13,033 bases of DNA from positions 1 through 13,033 of the forward strand of contig QFNN01000084.1 in the NCBI GenBank assembly GCA_003240855.1. The letters run 5' to 3'. Shown here one piece after another: positions 1-6,343 of the stretch (the first letter of the stretch is position 1; each line of letters opens with the position of its first letter). The DNA comes from Sphingomonas sanxanigenens (GTDB taxonomy: Bacteria; Pseudomonadota; Alphaproteobacteria; Sphingomonadales; Sphingomonadaceae). The position numbers and the translations under genes were made by a program. The notes under the pieces are model-generated. The model was given only the letters and a program-made list of their open reading frames with translations, searched no databases and had not been told where the DNA came from.

Positions 1-2
1 GG

Positions 3-689
3 CGGATGCTGCTGCGCATGAAGGCGCTGACGCAGGGCGCCCGCGCGCTCATCTATTATGCCGCCGGGCAGCTTGATCGCGGCCATCTGGGCGATGCCGA
101 GGCCAAGGCGCGGCTCGATCTTCTCACGCCGCTCGCCAAGGCTTACGGCACCGATGTCGGCTGCGAAGTGACGTCGATCGGCGTCCAGGTCCATGGCGGC
201 ATGGGCTTCATCGAGGAAACGGGCGCGGCGCAACATTATCGCGACGCGCGCATCGCCCCGATCTACGAAGGCACCAACGGCATCCAGGCCGCCGACCTTG
301 TCGGGCGCAAGCTGGGCCTGGAAGGCGGCGAAGTGTTCCGCCGCCTGATCGCCGACGTGAAGCGCGACGCGGTGCCCGAACTCGAAACGCTCACCGCCGC
401 GGTCGAGCATGTCGGCACGCAGTTGTCGACCGCCAGCGCCGAGGACCGGCAGGCGGGCAGCTACCCCTTCCTCACCATGTTGTCGGTGCTGGTCGCCGGC
501 TGGCTGATGGCGCGGCAGGAGAAGGCGGCGGCGACGACGGAGGGCGATCCGGCCTTCCTCGCGATGAAGAAGGCGGCCGCGCGCTTCTACCTCGAACGCA
601 TCGTGCCCGAGGCGCTGGGCCTCGAGGCCGGCGCGACCGGCGGCGCGGCGCTGCTCTATGCCGTCGACGAGGATGCGTTGTCGGCCTGA
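3..689 (+). CDS. Acyl-CoA dehydrogenase, C-terminal part (5' end outside window)
   Basis: This is the C-terminal ~228 residues of a FAD-dependent acyl-CoA dehydrogenase, which oxidises an acyl-CoA to the trans-2-enoyl-CoA in beta-oxidation or a related route. The frame is open through the left edge, so the Met at base 6 is internal. Visible landmarks, numbered from that Met, are the VHGGMGF helix segment (62-68) and YEGTNGIQ (87-94), whose Glu88 sits where the catalytic base lies in the medium-chain acyl-CoA dehydrogenase group. About 130 further residues follow that motif. This matches the FadE-like/AcdH subgroup with an extra C-terminal domain better than the classical ~380-residue enzymes. 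Substrate chain length cannot be read from this fragment. It is followed by a ~130-base gap before phhA, so the two are probably separate units. Confidence 0.93.
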   Translation, partial: RMLLRMKALTQGARALIYYAAGQLDRGHLGDAEAKARLDLLTPLAKAYGTDVGCEVTSIGVQVHGGMGFIEETGAAQHYRDARIAPIYEGTNGIQAADLVGRKLGLEGGEVFRRLIADVKRDAVPELETLTAAVEHVGTQLSTASAEDRQAGSYPFLTMLSVLVAGWLMARQEKAAATTEGDPAFLAMKKAAARFYLERIVPEALGLEAGATGGAALLYAVDEDALSA

Positions 690-725
690 TGTCGCGGCGC
701 CGGCCCGCGCTCCCGAAGCCGGAAC

Positions 726-782
726 GCCCATCCAGTATTTGCTGGGCGGGCGCCCGATAGGGGGAAGCGGGCCGGCGGGCGC
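726..782 (+). terminator. Possible terminator hairpins after the acyl-CoA dehydrogenase
   Basis: Two inverted repeats lie in the gap before phhA. The first pairs GCCC..CCAG (726-735) with CTGG..GGGC (742-751) across a 2x2 internal loop and a six-base loop. The second is a perfect 7-bp pair, GCGCCCG (750-756) with CGGGCGC (776-782), around a 19-base loop. No T-run follows either, so intrinsic termination is uncertain. Confidence 0.28.
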
Positions 783-821
783 ACGGATCGACAAGCGGCG
801 GAGCAGTGCTATCATCGCCCG

Positions 822-1691
822 ATGATGGCTGAAACGCATGTGTTCGATCGGCCGCCGGAAGGGGCGGGGGCCGACTGGACGATACCGCAGAACTGGGGTG
901 CCTATACGGCCCGCGATCATGCGACCTGGGATCTGCTGTTCGACCGGCAGGCGCGCCTGCTTCCGGGACGCGCCTCGGCGGCGTGGTTGCGCGGGCTGGA
1001 TGTGCTCAAGCTTTCCAGGCCGGGCATTCCCGATTTTGAGGAACTGTCCGAACGGCTGACGCACGCGACGGGGTGGAGCGTGGTCGCGGTCCCCGGCCTT
1101 GTCCCCGACGACATATTTTTCGATCATCTCGCCAATCGCCGCTTCGTCGCGGGCAATTTCATCCGCCGGCCGGACCAGCTCGATTATCTGCAGGAGCCCG
1201 ACGTTTTCCACGATGTATTCGGCCATGTGCCGATGCTCGCCGATCCGGTCTTTGCCGATTATATGGTCGCCTACGGGCAAGGCGGGCTGCGCGCGATGCG
1301 CCACGGATCGCTCGGGAAGCTGGCGCGGCTCTACTGGTACACCGTCGAGTTCGGGCTGGTCGAGGAAGCCGGCGGCCTGCGCATCTATGGATCGGGCATC
1401 GTCTCGTCGAAGGGGGAAAGCATCTTCGCGCTCGACGATCCCAGTCCCAACCGTATCGGTTTCGACCTCAAGCGCGTGATGCGCACGGATTACCGGATCG
1501 ACGATTATCAGCAGAGCTATTTCGTGATCCCGAGCTTCGAGGAATTGCTGCGCGCCACGGTCGAGACCGATTTCGCGCCGCTCTATGCCGAGCTCGAGTC
1601 GCTTCCCGACATCGCGGTCGACGCCATCGTCGACGGCGACCGCGTCATCACGCGCGGCTCGCAGGCGTACGTGACAGGTATACGAAGCTAA
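822..1691 (+). CDS. phhA: Phenylalanine 4-monooxygenase (phenylalanine hydroxylase)
   Basis: The product is the cytosolic iron- and tetrahydropterin-dependent enzyme that hydroxylates L-phenylalanine to L-tyrosine with O2, the entry step of phenylalanine catabolism. At 289 residues it is the short bacterial form without an ACT regulatory domain. The iron ligands are visible as His130 and His135 in FHDVFGHVP and Glu176 in TVEFGL. Their spacing (5 and 41 residues) equals that of the Chromobacterium violaceum enzyme (His138, His143, Glu184). The YGSGIVSS segment and the C-terminal IPSFEEL segment also fit the family. The start could be the ATG at 822 or the one directly after it at 825. Neither has a strong Shine-Dalgarno; a GGAG at about 800 is far away. 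No pterin-4a-carbinolamine dehydratase (phhB) gene or regulator is adjacent, so cofactor recycling must be encoded elsewhere. Confidence 0.96.
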   Translation: MMAETHVFDRPPEGAGADWTIPQNWGAYTARDHATWDLLFDRQARLLPGRASAAWLRGLDVLKLSRPGIPDFEELSERLTHATGWSVVAVPGLVPDDIFFDHLANRRFVAGNFIRRPDQLDYLQEPDVFHDVFGHVPMLADPVFADYMVAYGQGGLRAMRHGSLGKLARLYWYTVEFGLVEEAGGLRIYGSGIVSSKGESIFALDDPSPNRIGFDLKRVMRTDYRIDDYQQSYFVIPSFEELLRATVETDFAPLYAELESLPDIAVDAIVDGDRVITRGSQAYVTGIRS

Positions 1692-1781
1692 TTGACGAAC
1701 GAGGGCAGAACCGCTCGCGCTTGACTTGCTGGGAAATGTTGCTGACATGTTCTCGCCGCACTGACGGGGTGAGGCAGCATC

Positions 1782-2597
1782 ATGGATATTCAAGCTGAGG
1801 AACGGCGGCGCGCTTTTTTAGTGTGGCTGCGGACGGGGCGCGTGACCTCTCTGCAGCAAGCAGGCGCTGTGGAGTTCAAGTTCAACCCATGGCACGATCC
1901 GGCGAACGGCCGTTTCACATTTGCGAATAGCTGGCGCTATGTCGGTGGTTTCGGCCGCACCCCATATCGCGGAGGCGGCGGGGAAGGTTTTGGCGGGGGT
2001 GGTGCGTCCGGTTCCTGGTCGGGACCGAACCGGCCGGCTGAAAATCGAACGAGACAGCGAAGCGATCAGGCGTCCAGCCGGCATGTCGCTCCATCTAAGT
2101 CGATACCGGCAAGAGCTGCGGGGGTGGAAACGATAGACGCCGTGCAGTTCAGCGCTGCCGATACGTTTCGGCGGATTGAACGCAATGGTTATGAATATCA
2201 AATCGATTCCGATGACAGGACCAGACGAGTGTCAGGGCCGCTGACGCTCAGTGCCGGCCAGCCTCGTTCTCGAAGAGTGCAGGCGCTGGCGGGAGGTGAC
2301 GACCGTCGGTCGAGTGATGACGGCGGACATTATATCGCCCGTCGATTCAATGGTCCGGCTGAAGTCTTTAACCATTTTGCGCAGGACGCCAATTTTAACC
2401 GCGGCGGCTATCGGCTGCTCGAAGATCAATGGGCGCGCGCGAAGCGGGGTGGCCATCGTGTATCGGTGAAAATCGTGCCGGTTTATCAAAACCGGTCACA
2501 GCGCCCCTCCGCGATAAATATCTGGTTCTGGATCGATGGTTTTGAGGAGAGTCAGCACTTTCCCAATGAACGGAAGGACGGTCGTCATGGAAAATGA
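1782..2597 (+). CDS. Putative toxin: DNA/RNA non-specific endonuclease (NS_2-like His-Me finger)
   Basis: This is a 271-residue protein in three parts. Residues 1-50 are charged and contain FNPWHDPANGRFTF (34-47). Residues 55-83 are Gly/Ser-rich and read as a flexible linker, followed by a basic low-complexity stretch. Residues ~120-260 resemble the DNA/RNA non-specific endonuclease family. DGGH (180-183) matches the DRGH of Serratia nuclease, with His183 as the expected general base. Asn197, Asn206 and Glu214 have the same spacing as Serratia Asn110, Asn119 (Mg ligand) and Glu127, within NFNRGGYRLLE. All key residues are present, so it should be an active metal-dependent nuclease. I see no signal peptide or membrane segment. 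GGGGTGAGG (1766-1774) lies 7 bases before the ATG. The stop overlaps the next gene, a likely immunity protein, which supports a toxin role. Base composition is lower in GC than the flanks, suggesting acquisition. Delivery route and target are unknown. Confidence 0.85.
   Translation: MDIQAEERRRAFLVWLRTGRVTSLQQAGAVEFKFNPWHDPANGRFTFANSWRYVGGFGRTPYRGGGGEGFGGGGASGSWSGPNRPAENRTRQRSDQASSRHVAPSKSIPARAAGVETIDAVQFSAADTFRRIERNGYEYQIDSDDRTRRVSGPLTLSAGQPRSRRVQALAGGDDRRSSDDGGHYIARRFNGPAEVFNHFAQDANFNRGGYRLLEDQWARAKRGGHRVSVKIVPVYQNRSQRPSAINIWFWIDGFEESQHFPNERKDGRHGK
2572..2578 (+). promoter_or_regulatory. Ribosome binding site setting the immunity-gene start
   Basis: GGAAGGA lies 8 bases upstream of the ATG at 2587, inside the end of the nuclease gene. 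It favours 2587 over the in-frame upstream ATGs at 2536 and 2566, which have no comparable site. Confidence 0.75.
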
Positions 2598-3006
2598 CAA
2601 GAAGTCCGCATTGCTGAAGGAGATAGGTGAGCTAATGGCTGAGGATCGAGAATATCCTCTTGATGGAACGCTGCTCCGGGCTGTGGTCGGCGACAATGTG
2701 ATCAGCATCTCGATTTTCAAGGATCGCGATAATCTCATCGTCTATCGCAGGCCGGATTACCAGCGAATGAGCGCACCGTTTTTCGAGCTTTGGGAGATGG
2801 AAGAACCCGGCAAGCGTTGGAGCGAGATGGAATATCTCGTTAAAAATGGCAGGTTCGAAACGGTCTTTGTTTATCCCGACGAGATTGACCCGAACGAAGA
2901 GCCCTTGGATCGACGCACGCGGATCGTGCGACGTTACTTCGGTGAGAAGCCGGTCGTATATCCGCCTTGGTCGGACGATGCTGACATACAGCAGTTCGAT
3001 CTGTGA
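2587..3006 (+). CDS. Putative immunity protein, YezG/DUF600-like
   Basis: This is a 139-residue, strongly acidic, soluble protein. The region RWSEMEYLVKNGRFE (77-91) followed by VFVYPDE (93-99) resembles the core of the YezG/DUF600 immunity family. In Firmicutes and Proteobacteria those proteins accompany nuclease toxins and neutralise them by binding. The reading frame overlaps the end of the nuclease gene by 11 bases with a good internal ribosome binding site, so translation is probably coupled and antidote is made whenever toxin is. Its acidity against the Arg-rich toxin fits a binding inhibitor. GC content is low: hand counts of three 60-base rows give 34, 28 and 26 G+C, against 45 for a row of sdhA. 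Family membership rests on pattern recall, not a profile search. The alternative is an unrelated small cytosolic protein. Confidence 0.75.
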   Translation: MENDKKSALLKEIGELMAEDREYPLDGTLLRAVVGDNVISISIFKDRDNLIVYRRPDYQRMSAPFFELWEMEEPGKRWSEMEYLVKNGRFETVFVYPDEIDPNEEPLDRRTRIVRRYFGEKPVVYPPWSDDADIQQFDL

Positions 3007-3036
3007 CGGTCAGTAGGCTTTCATCGTATCATGGTG

Positions 3037-3990
3037 TCACCGCGCTCTGCGGCGCTTCACCATCCGGAGCGTCGGCCAGTCGCCATTGGTGATGCTGCCG
3101 GCAAGCCGCAGTCCCTGCCGGCGATAGGCGGCGGCGACGCGATCGGCCTGCGTATCGAGCAGGCCGGCGAGGATCAGCGTTCCGCCCGGCTTCAGCGCCG
3201 CGCCGATATCGGGCGCGAGATCGATCAGCGGCTGGGCGAGGATGTTGGCGATGATCAGGTCGAACGGCGCGTGGGCGGCGATCAACCGGTCGTTCAGCCC
3301 CTCGGCGACGGCAAGCGCAAGCTGTCCGCGCGCGGGGCCGACGGGTATGCGGTTGACCCCGGCATTTTCGGCAGTGACGCGGATCGAGACCGGATCAATG
3401 TCCGACGCTGTCGCGAAGGCCAGCGGCCACAGCTTCATTGCGGCGAAGGCGAGCAGGCCGGTGCCCGTGCCCACGTCGATGATGTTGCGGAACATCGCGC
3501 CGCGCCGCTTCAGCAGGTCGAGCGTCTGGAGGCAGCCGGTGGTCGTCTCATGCTGCCCGGTGCCGAAGGCGAGGCCCGCCTCGATCAGGAAGGGAATGCT
3601 GCCGGCGGGCGGATCGCCCGCGAAGGTCGAGGTGTGGACGAAGAAGCGGCCGGCCTGAACGGGCTCCAGCCCCTGCTGGCTGATCGTCACCCAATCGGCG
3701 TCGGGCACGCGCTCCAGCAGCGGCTTCGCCTGCGCGGCGCTTGGCGCGAGGCGATGGACCAACTCCAAGGTCTTTTTGTCGGGCTTGCCGTCGAAATAGG
3801 CGTCGAGCTGCCAGGCGTCGGGCTGCGCCGGATCGGGCTCGCTCGTCATCAGCACCGGCTGCGGATCGAGCGTCGCGATCGCGGCGATGTCGCCGGTCAG
3901 CATCTCAGCCTCCGCCTTGGTGCAGGGCAGCGTCAGCTTCCAGCTTTCGCCGGCGGAGCTCGCCTTCTCCGATGTGCGCCTAGCGGACAT
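3037..3990 (-). CDS. prmA: Ribosomal protein L11 methyltransferase
   Basis: PrmA is a cytosolic S-adenosylmethionine-dependent enzyme that trimethylates ribosomal protein L11 (N-terminal amine and lysines). The 317-residue product has an N-terminal substrate-recognition domain (~1-120) and a class I methyltransferase domain. The family signature AFGTGQHETT is at 141-150, the SAM-binding loop DVGTGTG at 172-178, an acidic loop ASDIDP at 195-200, and the catalytic-site motif IANILAQPL at 247-255 in place of the common NPPY. Length is slightly above the usual ~290-300, mainly through the N-terminus and an insert. The start overlaps the 3' end of the upstream dehydrogenase gene by 11 bases. GGAG (3997-4000 on the complement) lies 7 bases before the ATG, so translational coupling is likely. 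It faces the immunity gene tail-to-tail with only 30 bases between them and no clear terminator hairpin. Confidence 0.95.
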   Translation of the reverse strand: MSARRTSEKASSAGESWKLTLPCTKAEAEMLTGDIAAIATLDPQPVLMTSEPDPAQPDAWQLDAYFDGKPDKKTLELVHRLAPSAAQAKPLLERVPDADWVTISQQGLEPVQAGRFFVHTSTFAGDPPAGSIPFLIEAGLAFGTGQHETTTGCLQTLDLLKRRGAMFRNIIDVGTGTGLLAFAAMKLWPLAFATASDIDPVSIRVTAENAGVNRIPVGPARGQLALAVAEGLNDRLIAAHAPFDLIIANILAQPLIDLAPDIGAALKPGGTLILAGLLDTQADRVAAAYRRQGLRLAGSITNGDWPTLRMVKRRRAR

Positions 3991-4660
3991 AGCTTGCTCC
4001 GTTGATGTCGATCACTGCTCCGGTCATCGAAGGCGGGGCCTCCAGCGCGAGATAGCGCACGACCGACGCCACTTCCTCGGGATCGGCGACCTTGCCCAGC
4101 GGAATGTCGGCGAGCAGCGCGTTGCCGCCGCGGCTCGCCAGATAATCCTCGGCCATGCCGGTCATGGTGAAGCCGGGGCAGACGGCGAAGGCATAGACGC
4201 CTTCGCGGGCATAGCCGCGCGCGATCGTCTTGGTCATCGCCACCATGCCGGCCTTGGACGCGGCGTAATGCCAGTGCGCCGGGCTGTCGCCGCGATAGGC
4301 GGCGCGGCTGGCGACGTTGACGATGCGCCCGCCGCCATTGGCCTGGAAATGACGCACGGCGAGGCGGCAGAGCTGCGCCGATGCGGTGAGATTGACCTGC
4401 ATCGTCCGTTCCCACCCGGCGAGCCAGGCGTCGTCGGCGGCGTCAAGCGGCGTCGCCTCGAAGATGCCGGCATTGTTGATGAGCACGTCGATCCGCCCGC
4501 CGAGCGTATCGAGCGCCTTTTCCCAGATGCGCGCGGGGGTGGCGGGATCGGCAAGGTCGCCGTCCGCGCTGCCGGCGCCGAGCAGCGGCTGGTCGGCAAG
4601 CGCGGCGCGGCAGGCGGCGCCGATGCCGCGCGTCGCGCCGGTCAGAAGAATATTGGTCAT
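3980..4660 (-). CDS. Short-chain dehydrogenase/reductase (SDR), FabG-like
   Basis: This is a 226-residue cytosolic NAD(P)-dependent oxidoreductase of the classical SDR family. The dinucleotide loop TGATRGIG is at 7-14, the structural NNAG at 62-65, and the active-site tetrad is Asn90, Ser118, Tyr132 and Lys136 (YAASK). The tail ITGxxxxIDGG-like segment appears as MTGAVIDINGASY. The substrate cannot be deduced. Resemblance to 3-oxoacyl-ACP reductases is general, and the protein is a little shorter than FabG. The upstream side shows no Shine-Dalgarno. Instead a small hairpin, CGGGG/CCCCG (4664-4678), stands just before the ATG. Its stop lies inside the start of prmA, so the two form one transcription unit. 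A functional link to L11 methylation is not evident. Confidence 0.92.
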   Translation of the reverse strand: MTNILLTGATRGIGAACRAALADQPLLGAGSADGDLADPATPARIWEKALDTLGGRIDVLINNAGIFEATPLDAADDAWLAGWERTMQVNLTASAQLCRLAVRHFQANGGGRIVNVASRAAYRGDSPAHWHYAASKAGMVAMTKTIARGYAREGVYAFAVCPGFTMTGMAEDYLASRGGNALLADIPLGKVADPEEVASVVRYLALEAPPSMTGAVIDINGASYVR

Positions 4661-4721
4661 GCGCGGGGTTTAGCCCCGGCGGCGCGAAAGGGAAGGGGGA
4701 GGGGAATCGGGCGAAAAAGGA

Positions 4722-4802
4722 AAGGGCTTCGACAGGTTCAGCCCGAAGGCCGTTCTCCGGGTTTCGACGTCACTCGTTCGGGCTGAGCTTGTCGAAGCCC
4801 TT
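4722..4802. repeat. Sphingomonad-type palindromic intergenic repeat
   Basis: Two 26-base arms (4722-4747 and 4777-4802) form an inverted repeat around a 29-base loop. The arms begin AAGGGCTTCGACA and end TCAGCCCGAA. The only two differences between them are compensated by G-U pairs when transcribed as RNA in the plus direction, giving a 26-bp hairpin. The GGCTTCGACAAGCTCAGCCC core is one I associate with interspersed repeats scattered through Sphingomonas and Sphingopyxis genomes (recalled, not searched). It sits 23 bases beyond the stop of the chemoreceptor gene and 61 bases before the dehydrogenase start, all minus strand. There it could block read-through or stabilise the 3' end of the chemoreceptor mRNA. 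Confidence 0.85.
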
Positions 4803-4825
4803 CTCTCGCTCTTCCCGCCTTCGCC

Positions 4826-6190
4826 TTACGCCACCAGCCTCACATAATCGTCGGCCGCCAGCTTCAGATGGCTGAGCTGCGAGTCGACCTTGCGGAAGCC
4901 GGCTTCGAGTTCGTCGATCTCCGAGGCGACCGATTCGGTGTCGCTGCGGATCGCGGCGATCGTGGTCGACATCGAATCGGCGGCCAGCGCGGTCTCGTCG
5001 ACGGCGGCGGTGATCATCGTCACGGTGCGCGCCTGCGTTTCCATCGCGGCGCGGATGCGGTCGGCGCTCTGCTGCACTTCGCCGACTGTGTCGCGGATCG
5101 ATCCGTTGGCGTCGACCGTGGTGCGCGTCGCGGCCTGGATGGTCGCGATGCGCACGGCGATATCGTCGGTCGCGCGCGCCGTCTGGTTGGCGAGCGTCTT
5201 TACTTCCTGCGCGACGACGGCGAAGCCGCGCCCCGCATCGCCGGCGCGCGCCGCCTCGATCGTGGCGTTGAGCGCAAGGAGGTTGGTCTGCCCGGCAATG
5301 TCGCGGATCAGGCCGAGAATTGATTCGATCGACTGGGCGTGGCCGCTCAGCGCTTCGGACATGCTGACGGCGGTGGTCGCCTGCGTCGCGGCGCGCGTCG
5401 CCACGTCGGCGGCGACCTCGACTTCGCTGCGCGCCTCCTCGATCGCGCGGATCAGGCCGGCGGCGGTGTGCGCAGCCTCGCGCATCGCGATCGCCGACTG
5501 TTCTGCGGCGGCGGCGACTTCGGCGGCCTTGCCCTGCATGCCGCGCGCCGCTTCCGAAGCCTCGTTGGCCTGGCCGCGCAGCTTTTCGCCCAGCGAGAAG
5601 GCGCTGGAGACTTCGCCCGCGATTCGGTCCTTGAACAGGTCGGCATGTTCGACCCGCTCGGAACGCGCGAGGAAGGCCTGATATTCGGCGATGTAGGACG
5701 ACATGAGGTCGGCTTCGATCAGCGCGAGTCGCATAATCGCATCCATCAGCCGCGCATGGCGATCGGGATCGCCGGCGCTTGTCTCGAAAATGAGGCGATA
5801 TGTGGTTTTATGTGCGTGCGACAAAGCCGCGAGCAGCGAAGCCTGCGGAATGCCCGCCGCCTGCGTCAGCCGCGCATAGTCGAGCGCGAGATCGGCCCAT
5901 TTCTGGGACGTCGGATCGCTGAAGCCGAGGCGGATATAATCGGCCGAGCTGGCGATCGCGCGTTCGAGGTCCGCCCCTTCGGTCTTGACCGGCATGCGTG
6001 GCGATGCGTTGAAATACGCCCAGAATTCGGTCGCTATTTCGACTTCGCGGCCCTCGATCAGCGCCGCCACCTCACGGCAATCGTCCACGAAGCGGCCGTC
6101 GCGATCGAAATCGGCGAGTCGATCGGCAAGCGAAATGCGGCTCCTGAAACTCTCCGCCTCGACGCCGCCGAAAACCTTGACACCCGCCAT
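4826..6190 (-). CDS. Globin-coupled methyl-accepting chemotaxis protein (soluble aerotaxis-type sensor)
   Basis: This is a 454-residue cytoplasmic chemoreceptor with no transmembrane segment or signal peptide. Residues ~15-175 look like a protoglobin/globin-coupled sensor domain, all-helical, with candidate proximal haem ligands His125 and His127 in ALSHAHKT. Residues ~190-450 form the long Ala-rich helical signalling domain. The highly conserved hairpin tip, which contacts CheA and CheW, spans ~295-337 and includes IAGQTNLLALNATIEAARAG (298-317). No CheR/CheB-tethering pentapeptide is present; the protein ends YVRLVA. The expected role is O2 or redox sensing passed to CheA, as in HemAT proteins. 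The start is supported by GGGAG (6197-6201 on the complement) 6 bases upstream. It is divergent from sdhCDA, a respiratory operon. The haem-binding call is less certain than the MCP call. Confidence 0.88.
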   Translation of the reverse strand: MAGVKVFGGVEAESFRSRISLADRLADFDRDGRFVDDCREVAALIEGREVEIATEFWAYFNASPRMPVKTEGADLERAIASSADYIRLGFSDPTSQKWADLALDYARLTQAAGIPQASLLAALSHAHKTTYRLIFETSAGDPDRHARLMDAIMRLALIEADLMSSYIAEYQAFLARSERVEHADLFKDRIAGEVSSAFSLGEKLRGQANEASEAARGMQGKAAEVAAAAEQSAIAMREAAHTAAGLIRAIEEARSEVEVAADVATRAATQATTAVSMSEALSGHAQSIESILGLIRDIAGQTNLLALNATIEAARAGDAGRGFAVVAQEVKTLANQTARATDDIAVRIATIQAATRTTVDANGSIRDTVGEVQQSADRIRAAMETQARTVTMITAAVDETALAADSMSTTIAAIRSDTESVASEIDELEAGFRKVDSQLSHLKLAADDYVRLVA

Positions 6191-6343
6191 GCATCACTCC
6201 CGAACACTGCTTGCGCCCGCGACTGTTAGGCCAGGGAGGTAAAGCCTGAGTTAATCGTTAATCGCGCGCAGGCGCAGCAGAGCGGTTGCGCCCGGCGCAT
6301 CATGCGCTAAGAGGCTCGCGACCGGATCAGATACGGGAAAGCC
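6191..6343. promoter_or_regulatory. Divergent control region between the chemoreceptor and sdhC
   Basis: This 153-base spacer must hold promoters for both directions. It contains a perfect tandem repeat TTAATCG-TTAATCG (6251-6264) and a perfect odd palindrome GCGCAT-C-ATGCGC (6295-6307) 36 bases before the sdhC start. Either could be an operator. The TTAA boxes are 3 bases apart, not the 7 of a CtrA site. No confident -35/-10 pair is visible. Confidence 0.45.

Noticed and set aside
1099..1479. Plus-strand Ser/Arg-rich open frame inside phhA
   Set aside because: Out-of-frame shadow of phhA without motif or ribosome binding site.
1721..1749. TTGACT followed about 17 bases later by an ACATG-like -10, before the toxin gene
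   Set aside because: The -35 box is good but the -10 match is poor. I cannot claim a promoter, though transcription of the toxin pair probably starts in this 90-base gap.
3031..4005. 324-residue plus-strand open frame opposite prmA
   Set aside because: It is the antisense shadow of prmA in GC-rich DNA. The translation is low-complexity Arg/Gly/Asp/Gln with no family motif, whereas the minus strand has full PrmA signatures.
4868..6242. Several long plus-strand open frames opposite the chemoreceptor gene
   Set aside because: All are shadows of the minus-strand chemoreceptor, which has the conserved MCP hairpin and a good ribosome binding site.
6251..6261. Possible CtrA site before sdhC
   Set aside because: The two TTAA boxes are separated by 3 bases, not 7.
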